Shown here: one piece after another, positions 52,872 through 64,000 of the stretch
Numbering within the stretch: position 1 is the stretch's first letter
How the letters are laid out: each line of letters opens with the position of its first letter
DNA from: Prinia subflava
Lineage: Eukaryota > Chordata > Aves > Passeriformes > Cisticolidae
Assembly: GCF_021018805.1 (NCBI RefSeq)
Contig: NC_086248.1
Location: forward strand, 52,519,485 to 52,583,484
Reading direction: 5' to 3'
DNA length: 64,000 bases
Notes under the pieces: model-generated
What the model was told of the DNA's origin: nothing
Database searches by the model: none
Seen by the model: the letters and a program-made list of their open reading frames with translations, nothing else
Program-made: the position numbers and the translations under genes

Positions 52872-55800
52872 AGGTGACACACTTCTCTCAAGCCTCAATA
52901 CACATCACATCTACCACATATAGCCTGGGTTTGTTCCACTTCTGGATGACAGGATGACTCCTAATTATTCCTCAGCTTATTATTTAATTGTTGAAATCCT
53001 GACTGGGGATGGCAGCTAAGGTGTAATACAGAAAAACTGGCCACTAACCCTACCCTGGATGGTCAAGGCTTCCTAAGAAACTTTGCAGAGTATGAGGGAG
53101 CATTTGGTCTAAACTGGATTTTAAGTCCTGTTGATACTTATCTGGTCTGGTTCCCCATGTCCAAAATAGGCCTGATACAGCACAAGGCTGCTCTGCCTGG
53201 TGAGGGTAATCTGAAGAACAGTCCAGGGCCAGAAAGACCTTGCAGGGAACACCAGCTGAGTAGAGACAGCAGCTCTGCTGTGACAGTCTCAGCATCGTGT
53301 TGTCTTTTCCTGATGTGTCTGCATAGCCATTTTAAATGCAAGCCTTTATCAGGCCTGCATTTGCCTAAGTAATGTCCCATAGGGATTGCAATGAACAGAT
53401 AAAGGTCCATTGTCTGGCAAAGATTAAAGTATGGGCTTTCCTTCTCACCTCACTTTTATAGCTAAAGAAGAACCACGACGAGACTGAGGTTTTATGACAA
53501 TGTAAATTATTGGTTAGGGTGTCACAAAAAATGTGTATCTGGAGGCAGCCAGGTGGTGACCACTGCTTTGAAAGCAGCTGTAGGAGTGCTCTGTGGAGTT
53601 GAGTTCAGCAGGAATTTGGGTTGGAAGTGTGGCTGTGACAGAGAGGAACTACGGCTCAATACAAAATTACGTATTTCCCATCCCTCTGCCACATATTAGG
53701 ACTCACTGTGTCAAGCAAGAGGTTGTAGGAAGGAAAAGGGCAACAAAGGGACAAAGAGAAAAAACAAATCCTTTCCCCTTGGTTCCTATCTCCCCTAATG
53801 TTATACCTTAGCTGTTTGAAAAATACATCTTTTTTATCTCCTTCCTGAAGCCTGTGGAATTTTAAAGGCTATCCATGCACTACCTTCATATCTTCTTTTA
53901 CTTTCCTATTTCCCTTCGTCCCTTGCCCTCAAATAACTCTGGGCACATTTGTATGGCAGAGGAGGACAGCTGCCTTCAGCATACCCTCATTTCACCCCAT
54001 TCTGGCCTTCACCAGGTCTTCAAACCCTGCCTGACCCCATCTCTTTGCTGACAGCCTCCCAGGGGTTTGAATGGCTCATCCCTGACTTGGGGCCAAAATA
54101 CACCAGCGACACAATGAAGGGTGCTGCCTTTTGTTTATTTTCTGTTCCACCAATAAGCAGGAAGCTTTACAATATAGTGTTGCAGCACAGATACTTAGTT
54201 TCCAAATTCCTGCCACATGTTCATAGAGTGTCTGCCAACCAAGAGGTCCAGCCCATAATAATAGCCATACCAAATCCAGTATGGGCTTTTTAAAATATAT
54301 CTACATGCAGAATGAGAACACTGGGCCTGCAGAAAATGTTGTATTGCTCCGAAAGGTGAGCTGGGCAGCTTGCTAATCTCTTTGTGTGATGAGCAGAGTG
54401 AGGTCCTTGTCCAGATGTCAGGAGGGCCTGGCTGAAGCCTGAGCTCAGCAAGAAGCTAAGAAGGACACAGCAACATGTGACAGCAGGGTGCTGCAAAAGT
54501 TCTGCTCATAAATGCACACCAAGTGGGGTTTACCCTCCTTCTCACAGCTGCCAGCTCATTTAGGTATATGGCGTCATCCCGCTTTATTAAATCAAGGTTT
54601 TGATCTTGCTTTTGCCAAGAAGACTAGCTCAGCCCTGTTTTCCTCCTCAGGCATGCTATCCAGTTGTGTTTCTGGTTACTTGACATAGCCTCATGTCCAC
54701 AGTCACTCTGTTTAGCAAGGAAGTTTCAATCCCATTTTACATGTGTGAATGTGAGGCACAGAGTGTGCTGAGAGACAGCACCATGGAAGGAGCTTTCTTC
54801 TGTTTCACCAGCTCTCTCCAATCTGTTAGTTTGCTCTTCCTACAAGCAAGGGGGGATGCTGAACTTCAGAGGCAGTGGGAACAGGAGGGAGCAAGTAGAA
54901 AGGAGAAAAAAAGGAAGATCTGGCATTGACTGAATGCTGATTGCTTGCCATGCTTTGCTGTATCTAAGCTTTTATTTAGAGGGAGCAGCTGAAGGTCCCA
55001 ATCCAGGCTGTCAGAAAGTGATGGAAAAGAGTGCATGATAATCTACAGGGGAAAAAAACTCAGTCAGAAGGTCAGTGGTGAAATTACCCCAAAGGAACAC
55101 ATATGGCCCACTCCATATTCCCCACAATTTGTGCCCTAAACGGATGGAAGAGAAATTTCCCACACACGTTCCTTCAGCAGAGATGGTGGACAGGGGCAGG
55201 AGGAGATCTTTTGCCTCCCTCTGTCTCTTGCAGCCTTCCTTTCCCTTTTTATGCAACCAGGAACACCTTGCTAAAGGGGTAGAGCCTGCTTTGCCCTTCC
55301 AGCTGCTGATTCAACCCTCACTTTTGGGGTCACCTTATGCTGTAGTCTGGTCTACCTATGGAGAGTATTTTTGCTGCCAAGCCTGCAAAAGGCACACACG
55401 GTGAGGGTGTCAGCAGCTCCTCTGACTGCTGCTGAAAGATGAGATACATGGCCCCACAGATGCCAAGGCCGGGGAGGGGCAGGAAGAGATGAAAGATGAA
55501 AAAGTGGGAGGGAAGATTTGCTGTGTCTGAGGAAACTAGGACTTTACTCAAACTCAGGTTTTTGCATCCCTGACCCCAAGGTGACCTGCTGACCTCTCCT
55601 CCCTGCCTGGCTCCAGCCCAGCTGTTTCTTCTGAAGGAAAGAGGCCAGACTCACCTCCTGCACTCTGCTTGACAGCGCGTCCAGGCAGACTGCTTCCTGC
55701 CAGAGTAAACACAGAGTGGCATGCACAGACATGTGGTGGTTTGGGCCACCTAATACCAAGGAGGTCAACAGGATAGGTGCCCCAGAAAGCCCCAAAGTGA

Positions 55801-58584
55801 CAGTGCCATCATAACTGCACATGTGCTACTCTTCTGTTTGTTGATTGCATAGGTAAGAATTGTTGGATGTTGCTTATTCTCCACACAGACATAAAAACTG
55901 TAAAATAAAGGTCTGGAGCAACCCTTGAGGTTATGCATCCAGCGCACAAAAGATGTTCACAAATCACTTTCCTAGTCAAAAACCCCTGATATAAAAATCT
56001 GTGGCAGCATGAAGCATGAGGGCTGAACCATCATGGACCAGTAAAGAAGCAAGAGATGTATGGCTAGCTCCTGACAGAAAAATTATGTGAGAGGAAGAAG
56101 CAATATTTAAAAAGCAGTCGAGAAATAATCTAGTCCACAGCCAGGACAAAGCAATTACAATTATGTGTGCTTGTAATAGGAAGGAGCAGTGATTCCATTA
56201 CTAAACTCCTTCCTCAGGCAAGAGATCAAAGGAAATTACACCCGTAAGAAGAATTTCTACAAAGTCTCACTAATTTAACAGCAGTTGTTTCATGTAACAT
56301 TGAAATCAAAAACCATGTAAACAAGCCTTGATACAGGTTTGAATATTTTCCATTCAGACATGAGCCTGAACATCTTGCACTGTTCCTGACTTTTGGAAAA
56401 AGTTTGAATCCAGAGATGGATGGATTCAATTTTTGTGATCTGGACTCATCTTCACTTAGTATTAACAGAAGTCAAATCCTTAGCAAGGAATATACAGTAG
56501 CTTGAAAGAAAATGCAGGACACAACCAGTGACTGATAAGAAAATGTCAAATGAATCCAACTTCAGAAATGTTTCAAAACTAAAAATGAGCCTGATATGTC
56601 ACATACTTAGCTGCAAGTAAGACATTCAGTAACTTTTAAGTGGTTAAGAAAAAGAATGACATTGCAGTAACACAAGTAGCAGCACCTTCCAGTACGACTG
56701 AGAAAGTTCCCAGGCTGGTGGCAAGGCAGCAACAGAGACCAGCAGCATCCTTCCTTCACACTTCCCCTCTGAGTCAGTTTGCCTCCAGGAAAGTTTGAGT
56801 GCTGCAATGTAGGTGGTGCTGAGCAGGTCAGAAAGGCACAAAATACTAACTGGAGTTCACTACAGCTTGTTTATACCAAGGTCTATGAACCCTGGCTGTG
56901 TAACACCTACAAATCTCTTCCAACACAAGTGTTTTGAAGGGGCTATCCCTGCAACCACATCTGGGCACATAAATTAAAAAAATGATTCCTAAAACCAGGC
57001 AGCTGTGGAGTGATTGGCTCTTTTCCTTTCTATTACCATTTTCTTCTCATTGATTTAAGACTTATCTGAAATGCTTCTGTCCACCAGAAGTCCTACTGGG
57101 AATACTGTGATTGTTTCTCCCCTTCATGACAGAGATCTCTCTTTTTCAAACTAGCTCCTGCATGCCAGTTTTGCTCTGGCTATGCCTGCTCCAGTGAATT
57201 CGGTGAGAAAAGGCAAAAGGCTTAAGCACCAGCCCATGACTGCCTCTGACATTTGGCTGTCAGCAGGCTCCTGGGAGCCGTGCCGACGGCTGCCTCTGAG
57301 CCTGCTTCCATCGCTCGGGCATGGCTAACAAATGCCAAAAACCATTTTCTCACACTAGAGGCAGCCCTGTAACCTCCCATCCCTCTCAGTCACTGCCCCT
57401 TCCCCATAGCTGAGAACCACCGCACCTCATTCTGATTACTTTCATGTTAACATGGGTCTGTACATTTTCACACAGTGTAATACCACAGTCCACTGCTATT
57501 CCTGTTTTTCCCCTTTGAATCATAACCCTGGAGCCCTGCAGCTCTAGGCAGCCAAGTTTCTTTCAGAAAGAAGATTTACAAGATGAGAATTTCCTTCTCA
57601 AGAGCTCATCTGTTTAGTCCCCACCTGCACTCCTAATCCTACCAGTGACATCAGAGGGAATGGGCAGACACTTGAATTTTCAGTAAAAGGCAAAAGTGAA
57701 TGGTCTCATATTCATTGTCTCCACCTACACACATCTGTTTCCAAAAAAAAGCAAAAAAGAAGTTTTAAAAAGGAGAGAATAATTAGAAACAATAGCAAAA
57801 AGACCTGCACACACATAAACATGACAGAATCTAAAAGCAAACACTTCTGAATTTCCCGTAACAACAAACTGGATTCATAGTTCAAGTACCCTTTGGATGT
57901 GGTAACCAGGAGCTGGAACGAGCAGCCAAAAGCTCAGCTCGGATGTGGCCTCTGGCCAAGGGCAGGATAGGAGATTCTCAAGAGCCACACTCTCTCTCTC
58001 TGAAGGCAGAACACCAGGAAAGAACATCTTCCTCCCTGGGAGCCAGGGTGGCCACAGAGCTGGCCCAGGTTCATAGGCAGCCTCAGAAATCCCTCACATC
58101 CTTTATTTTCTACAGAAAAGGATATTCCTTTCCCAGCTCACCTGTGCCAAGTGCTTCCCTCTCGGGGCACACAGTGCTCCAGCTCAGAGCTCTGCTGCCT
58201 ACCACAGACATCTGCAGAGGCTCCTCTGCAAACAGCTACTTCCAAACAGCTTAACCCGCACAGATTTCTGCTTTACTGGAAAAGGATATCGCGCTTAACT
58301 GCATGTTTGAAAAGTCCTTGCACACACATGGACACCCCCACACACACTCACAAACGGCAGGGTTAACAGCTGGCGCCTGGGGACAAGTACATTCAACACT
58401 GGCTTAAAGCATAACTCCACTGCATCCCCTCATCTGATGAAAAAACAGCAAAATGTCTCAGGAGAAGAAGCCACAGGGCTGTTATAGCTTTAACAGACCC
58501 CGAGTGCTTATCTCAAGCAGAGAGAGTGATTTCATGGCAATAATTTGTTTAAAGTGTTGCTGATTGCTTCCTATTTCTTCCCAG

Positions 58585-58905
58585 CAAATGACTTTTACAC
58601 CTTTCTACTGGTGCTTTTATATGAGCTGCTATGGCAATTACTCTGCGGGAGGCTGTGTAAACATCGCACAGACCCTTTTATCTCCCTACCAAAGGCCACA
58701 GAAGACACCCCTGAGACCAGATAAAAAGTATTTTCATATCTTTTCTCCTTCCTTGAAAAAAAAAAATATTAGGTTGCTAACAGAGTTTTCTCTTACTCTT
58801 ACAGAATGCATTCAAATGTACTTCCAACAGAGACTGCCCGATCCCTGTATGTAGTCCCTTTGAAGGAACCTTAAATAAAGTATTAAATAAAATTACTGAA
58901 AGTTC
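58585..58905 (+). other. Candidate 3'-terminal exon, unrecognised
   Basis: A strong acceptor-like tract (CTTCCTATTTCTTCCCAG) ends at 58584. The frame starting at 58585 stays open for 89 codons to a TAG at 58852. Two AATAAA hexamers follow at 58874 and 58886, the usual order for a last exon. A second acceptor-like tract, TTTTCTCTTACTCTTACAG, lies inside at 58804. The translation is Cys/Tyr/Phe-rich at its start (FYWCFYMSCYGNYSAGGC) and unrecognised. The block also contains TGTAAACA (forkhead) and AGATAAAA/TTTATCT (GATA) words, so it could equally be an enhancer. The 3' end given is estimated from the second AATAAA. A clear GT-rich downstream element is lacking. Confidence 0.22.
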
Positions 58906-61717
58906 ATGGGGCCAAAGAACTGCCCCTTCTCTGCTAAAAGAACAATATCTCTGATAAAATTATTTCAGATTAAATTGACTCTTTCAGAAGAACTACAGCT
59001 AAACAGAAAATGATCAGGGCTAATCTGATCATCTGAGGAATCTCATTCTGGTACCTCTGTTGCATCCTCTTATTCTCCAGTGCCAGTGCTAGGTGATAGC
59101 TGTCTGTTTCTCTCATCCCTGAAAGGAACAGGTTCATGCAATGACTTCTGGAGTCTAGCCAAGGCACTTTGCATGTTTGACAGGAGCTCCAGCCCAAGGA
59201 TTTGGTTTGGCCCATGAGAGTTTTCTTCTCAATCCCATCTTCAAAGTTTCTGCATTCTCTGGTCAACAGCTCTCAGAGATATGCACTCCATCAGATCACA
59301 AGTGAAGCCCAAGCTCCATCCCAACTCTGTCAGATTAACCAGAGCACACTATAGAGTCTGTGCCAGTTTGGGGCCTTTTTATGCTAATTTTGTTCTGACT
59401 TTAAGAGGACTGAAAACTGCTGAACCAGCATAGAGTTAGAGCAGCACAGGAAGATAATATAAGATCTGGCATAAATCCTCCTGGTGCAAAGTTGGGTTGT
59501 CAGTGGGTTTTGGCGGACTTATGCTGATGATGTGAATTTCTTCTTATCAGTGTATTGTGTCATGTGACCATAGTGATGGGTTTTTTCTTGTCTTAGACTA
59601 TCCATGAAGAGTGAGAAAGACACCCTCATACCAATTGGTAGAAAGAGAACAGCAGAGGATTAAAGCTTACAGGATTATTAACTCAATAATTCACTATTTT
59701 GGCTAGGATTGTGATGCAAGTTCCATTTTAATGCTTGATTTTCAGTTGTGGGGGGGATTGGATAGTTTCACTGCAACTTATATAAAAAAGAATTATTGAA
59801 GCTCTACATGCTTAGCAACATATTGTCTTCCTTTCTATGATTTAATGCACTATATGATATTTCTTTTTCTGATATTCTGTATGAATGAGATGTTTCAAAT
59901 GTCTTATGAATGAAGTCCCAAAATGCAAAAGGAAAACTTTTAACACTTTTACCTATAGGCAGAATGAGGAAATCTCTGTGGTGTTATCATAGATTCTTAA
60001 TCACGGTTTTCAATTTTATATACAGTTTGTACTATTATTCCATTTCATAATTTCTGAACTCATATTTACTGTGAGACAAGGTAAATTTGAAAGCAAGCAC
60101 ATTAGTTTACTTCCAAAAGCTGCCACTGCCCTTGTCTCAGGGATGAAGGGCACACATACAATGTTGTGAGGGGGGCACTCTTTGTTTAGTCCAGTTGGGA
60201 TCTTTATCTTTTCTGAATTATGGGTCTTCCAGAGCATTCACTGCCCTGCTGGTCCCTCTGCTGCTCATCCACCCCTACTGATACACCATTAATAACACAC
60301 AAGGGAAACTTCTTACATTAACCTCCAACAGTAAGTTTTGGCCAGAGTTTTTTCAGTGTTTAAGATGTGTTATCTATATTATCAGAGAACAGGGCTCCAG
60401 TAGATTAAACTCACATTCAAGAAAGGGAATGAAGGGTATTATGCACATCCCTACTTACACAGAGTTCTCTTCTGATCTCTATTTGCTGAGGAGAATAACT
60501 CCTCAGCTTCAAGACAAAAGCAGGTACTCATCAATAGGCTCTACAACGTCTGTTGAAGAACGTGCCATGTGCAGCATGATGTCAAACAGGGGAGCTTGTT
60601 AGGATGTTATGAAAGGAGTTTCCTTGCTCCTTGGAATGAAAGCCCATTGCTGTCTCCAGGTGGTAAAAACATTAAAATAAGACTTACTGTGCAACTCTGC
60701 TTATTTCACACGAGCATGAATTGCTCTGGTAAAAGAACTGTCTGTCAAGTAAATGAAATGAGATAAGCAGGACTAACACAGTATTATGCTCTTGGCATAC
60801 CAGTGACTCCTGTAACATTATCTAGATGGCTCCATAAATCGCTCTTAAGTACTCCAAGTGTTTTTACATGCATTTTCTTCACAAGCAGGCTTAGTGACAT
60901 TGTTCTTCCTGACCTTTGCACACCCCTTCAGCCCTCAGAAAGAAGAACTGTAAGTGTGTGAAACAAAAGCTGAAATGTTTATTCACAGCAGTACTAATTG
61001 AAGTAAAGTCTTCTGAAATCTATTTGCTGTATATGCCCATGGGTACATGAAAATTCAAAGCAATAATGCCCCTTATTAAGTGGATATTTATTCTCCCAAC
61101 ATGGAAAATCCTGCTTCAAGCCCCAAGATATCTGCAAGAATACCACTTAGACCAAACAAAAAGGAAACTCCTGTACAGTATCTGATGATCATTTACAAGC
61201 CAAGTCAGAGCTTACTAATTGGTTCCTTAATATTATCATATTCAGTCCTAAAGCCTCCCTTGGTGTGAATGGTGGCACTATTTCACCACAAAAACTTGTT
61301 TCAGATTAAAAAAATACAGTGTCTCTCTCTAGTCAAAGTTGCTTTCCAAATACAGTCCCCTTCAAGCCATTTCATACACGAGACTATTTCTAACCTGTTT
61401 AAGTGGAAGAGCAGGAGCACTCAGAAAAACTCGCACTTTCCCAGCTACCTTTAGCAATTTAACGGGTGTGGTTACAGGGCTCCCCAGGCTGCCTTACCTG
61501 GATGTAAGGGACTTCAGGGAGAAGAAGATCCCTCTGAGGGATCTCCCGGATGCCTGCCCACAGGCACAGAGAGTTGGTGGAGCCCCCAGGACACTGAAGA
61601 CAGCGTGGGAGGCAGGTGGGACCTGCGTGCTCTGGACCAGGAGCATGAGCAGTCCGGGTGTCACTGAACATCAGTGCCCATGCAGGAGGTCCCAGGGGCA
61701 GTCCCTGGACAGCATGG

Positions 61718-61862
61718 GCAGGGACAAGAGGAAATGGCCTCAAGTGGCCCCAGGGGAGGTTTAGATTAGGAAGGAAAAATTTCTTCACCAAAAAGTTTTC
61801 CAAGCACTCGAACGGACTCCCTAGGAAGGTGGTTGAATCACTAACTTCAAGGGCTGAAAGAA
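61718..61862 (+). mobile_element. CR1 LINE fragment (RT C-terminal region)
   Basis: The phrases GACAAGAGGAAATGGCCTCA, CAGGGGAGGTTTAGATTAGG and AAAAATTTCTTCACC match the 3' part of avian CR1. The forward frame gives TRGNGLK, GRFRL, KNFFT and LPRKVVES in the CR1 order near the end of ORF2. Both ends are lost: the 5' side gives way to unrelated GC-richer sequence, and the 3' UTR with its microsatellite tail is not present after about 61862. A decayed, non-functional fragment. Confidence 0.85.
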
Positions 61863-63340
61863 ATCCTTGGTCCTTTTTGTTCACTGGTGTAGGTGTAACC
61901 CTGGGTTTTCATGGTGACATTTCTTGAAGAACTTCACCCAAAGGGAGTGGAAGAATAGATACTAAATTTTATCTTACTCTAATACGCTAATGTAATAACA
62001 GCTTATTATAAAATAAATATCCAGATGTCAGTTTTCCAGCCTTCTTTAATCACATCTGATTAATCACAAACCTCTCCTTAAAACAGAAAAAGAAAGAGCA
62101 CACACAGAGAATTCAATTTTATCTAACATTTCTGTCCAAGCTATTTCTATCACTTCTCTGAGACGTTTAGGATTTTCTGTTGCTTGCTGGACCCTCTCCA
62201 ACTGTCCTTTCAGGAGATCTGGGAATTGTGGGATGAAAACCCCTAACAGGTTATTGTCCCCAGGATGTCCCCACCTCTGCACTCAGACTCAGCTGCCATC
62301 TGCCTCGCAGCCTAAACCAGTTCAGGTTAACAGGGTTGGCTAGGAGCAGCTGAAGAGGGGATTCTTCAACTGTCCTCACATTCCTGAAAGAAGTGCAGTT
62401 GCTCGTTGCTCCTAACCCAAGGGTGGCCACAAGGAATGTTCATGGGACTTGGGCTCCTAAATCATTACTGTGAAAGCTTGACCCTAAATCTGGAGCATGA
62501 TGTGTAGCCACTAACTGCAATGGGAAGAGATTTGGATCTCTCTATTCTTAGTGGTTTGACTGTGGTTCCTTGCTAAAACAAGCTTTTTAACAAGTTTGTC
62601 TCTGGAAGCCTTTGGATTTATTATTCTTGCAATGTTTGTTCTTAGAATGGCCTGTTGCAGGAAACACTTAGTACTTTGCATTCTTTTTGTATCTGGCAAC
62701 ACACAAACTTCAGGCCTGCAATTCTATTCTTTAGAGTAATTGTAAATCATTACACCTTCTTTCACACTTCCATTTCTCTATTACTGTTCAGATAGCAATT
62801 GCTATAATCCACAATTTGCAAGATAGATGATGAAGTGCAGATGACAACAGCAGAGCCAGCAACATTGCTCCTCATGCATCCTTCTAGTCTGTGCTCCTCT
62901 TCCATTGGGAAAGAAGAAGCTGTTTCACTTATATAGCTTATTTTGTTAGCTTTGCTCAAATGATGCAGTGACTGCCTACAGCCTGTGAACACTTTCCTCT
63001 GAGGCTCCACGGACCATAGGTTCTCCAAAGAAGTTATTCTAGGAGATATTTGCCTTATTTTCTACTTCTGTAGAAAACAACAAACCTGAGAATGGAAGAG
63101 GCAATAATTAACTATATTCTTGTTTCCTGCTAGCAAGAAAAATAGTAATGAATTCCCCAGTATAGCAAATTCTCCAACCTAAAAGCAACTCCTGTAACAT
63201 TTTATATCACTTTCTACTGGGATACTGTTCAATTTACTTGCTTCAATGTAAGGTTTTCTTTTCAGTTTAATAATAGAAAATTGCCATGTAAATTTGTTTT
63301 CTATTGTGTAAGAATTTTTATAACTAAAGTTTATTATCAC
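61863..63340. other. Unique non-coding DNA between two CR1 fragments
   Basis: No feature was recognised. It is AT-rich with short frames only. It separates CR1 pieces of opposite orientation that share part of the same consensus region. Confidence 0.6.
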
Positions 63341-63655
63341 AAGATCATAGAATCATTTAAGCTGGAAAAGACCTATAAGATGAACCCAGCCCTGCCAGAT
63401 CCACCACTGAACTCTGAACATAAATATCTCCTCTAAACATCTTCTAAATATGTCCAGGGTTTGAAAATCTAAAACTTCCCTGAGCAATCTGTCCCAACTC
63501 TTGAACACTTTTTCATGAAGAAATATCTCCTAATAGTCAATCTAAACTTTCTTGGCACAACTTGAGTTTGTTTTCTTTTGACCTACTGATTGTTACTTGG
63601 CGAAAGAGAACAACACCCTTAGTGTAGCCATCTTCATCCTGGAGCGATTCTTGAG
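63341..63655 (-). mobile_element. CR1 LINE, 3' end, reverse orientation
   Basis: The left edge starts GATCATAGAATCATTTAAGC followed by TGGAAAAGACCTATAAGATG, the reverse complement of a CR1 3' UTR end. It continues through words matching the reverse complement of the ORF2 C-terminal region, such as AATATCTCCTAATAGTCAAT and TGATTGTTACTTGG, and on to about 63655. Many substitutions and small indels make it an old, dead copy. It is truncated on its 5' side (right edge here), and the exact limit is uncertain by some tens of bases. Confidence 0.9.
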
Positions 63656-64000
63656 ACTGCATATTTCTGGTCCTTGTAAGCAAATCGATTAGTTCTCTGT
63701 CATCTTAAGTCCCCTGATTTCTCACCACACAAATGTACAGCACCACTGTCAAAACAGGAGCATTTTCTGTACTTCTATATTTATTTATATTCTCTTGCCC
63801 CAGTTTTCTCAGTAACATAATATCATGCTATAAATCTTTATCTACTGAGTATTTTAAAGTCATCACATGTTTTTAAACTGGATCACAGGCAAGTGAAAAG
63901 TATGTGTTCCACAGAATGGTCAAGTTAGTGGCATTTCTTGAAGGAATGATGCTTCATTTTAGTTTAGGAAAAGAAAATACCGGAAATTATTCAATCTGCT
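63656..64000. other. Unique AT-rich DNA at window end
   Basis: No gene or repeat was recognised in this last stretch. It may hold more diverged CR1 sequence near its left edge. Confidence 0.55.

Larger units (their letters stand above)
50152..61717. other. Unique non-coding DNA, 11.6 kb
   Basis: No gene or transposon was recognised. Short tandem repeats at 52.7-52.9 kb and the exon-like block at 58585 are listed separately. A small G+C- and CpG-richer patch at about 57250-57330 and another at 61490-61700 are present without further marks. A minus-strand frame at 58970-59266 (98 codons) ends in a hydrophobic stretch, IRLALIIFCLAVVLL, which would look like a tail anchor if expressed, but nothing supports expression. 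Confidence 0.55.

Noticed and set aside
58970..59266. 98-codon minus-strand frame with C-terminal hydrophobic segment
   Set aside because: Looks like a tail anchor in isolation, but no promoter, splice or poly(A) evidence was seen. Hydrophobic runs are common in AT-rich random translation.
61459..61884. Overlapping 141-codon frames on both strands near 61.5-61.9 kb
   Set aside because: Part of the sequence is a CR1 fragment and the rest is GC-richer DNA with few stops. The minus-strand frame is antisense to CR1.

Overview
The window looks like gene-free DNA from a bird nuclear genome. The evidence is three fragments of the CR1 family of LINE retrotransposons, all from the 3' part of the element, and one solo LTR whose wording matches the long avian endogenous-retrovirus LTR family common in Neoaves and songbirds. 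The background is AT-rich and carries few dispersed repeats, which also fits a bird. Passerine is likely, but order and species cannot be fixed from this sequence.

I could not support any protein-coding gene or structural RNA gene. The open reading frames are short, lack recognisable domains, or are by-products of simple repeats. The window is best read as a gene desert or the interior of a very large intron. Three places look somewhat exon-like from splice signals: 22944-23036, 47090-47119 and 58585 to about 58905. All are weakly supported.

Layout: 0-4.2 kb is unique AT-rich DNA. At 4.24-4.70 kb there is a compact CpG island, the only strong one in the window, followed at once by a 50-base T run. 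Unique DNA continues to a (GAAA)n tract at 19.47-19.84 kb. The solo LTR lies at 23.70-24.23 kb. A strand-asymmetric G/T tract with strong G-quadruplex potential is at 30.52-30.71 kb. A two-copy 53-bp tandem repeat is at 36.2 kb. A plus-strand CR1 3' end is at 42.15-42.69 kb. A cluster of palindromes beside a CpG-enriched block at 46.5-46.96 kb is the best candidate for a conserved regulatory element. A pure (GGAA)n array of about 119 units is at 49.68-50.15 kb. An exon-like block with two AATAAA signals is at 58.6-58.9 kb. A short plus-strand CR1 piece at 61.7 kb and a minus-strand CR1 piece at 63.3-63.7 kb close the window.

No new biological system stands out. The observations most worth checking are the isolated CpG island, the 46.5-47.1 kb cluster, the 58.6 kb candidate terminal exon and the two long uninterrupted purine microsatellites.
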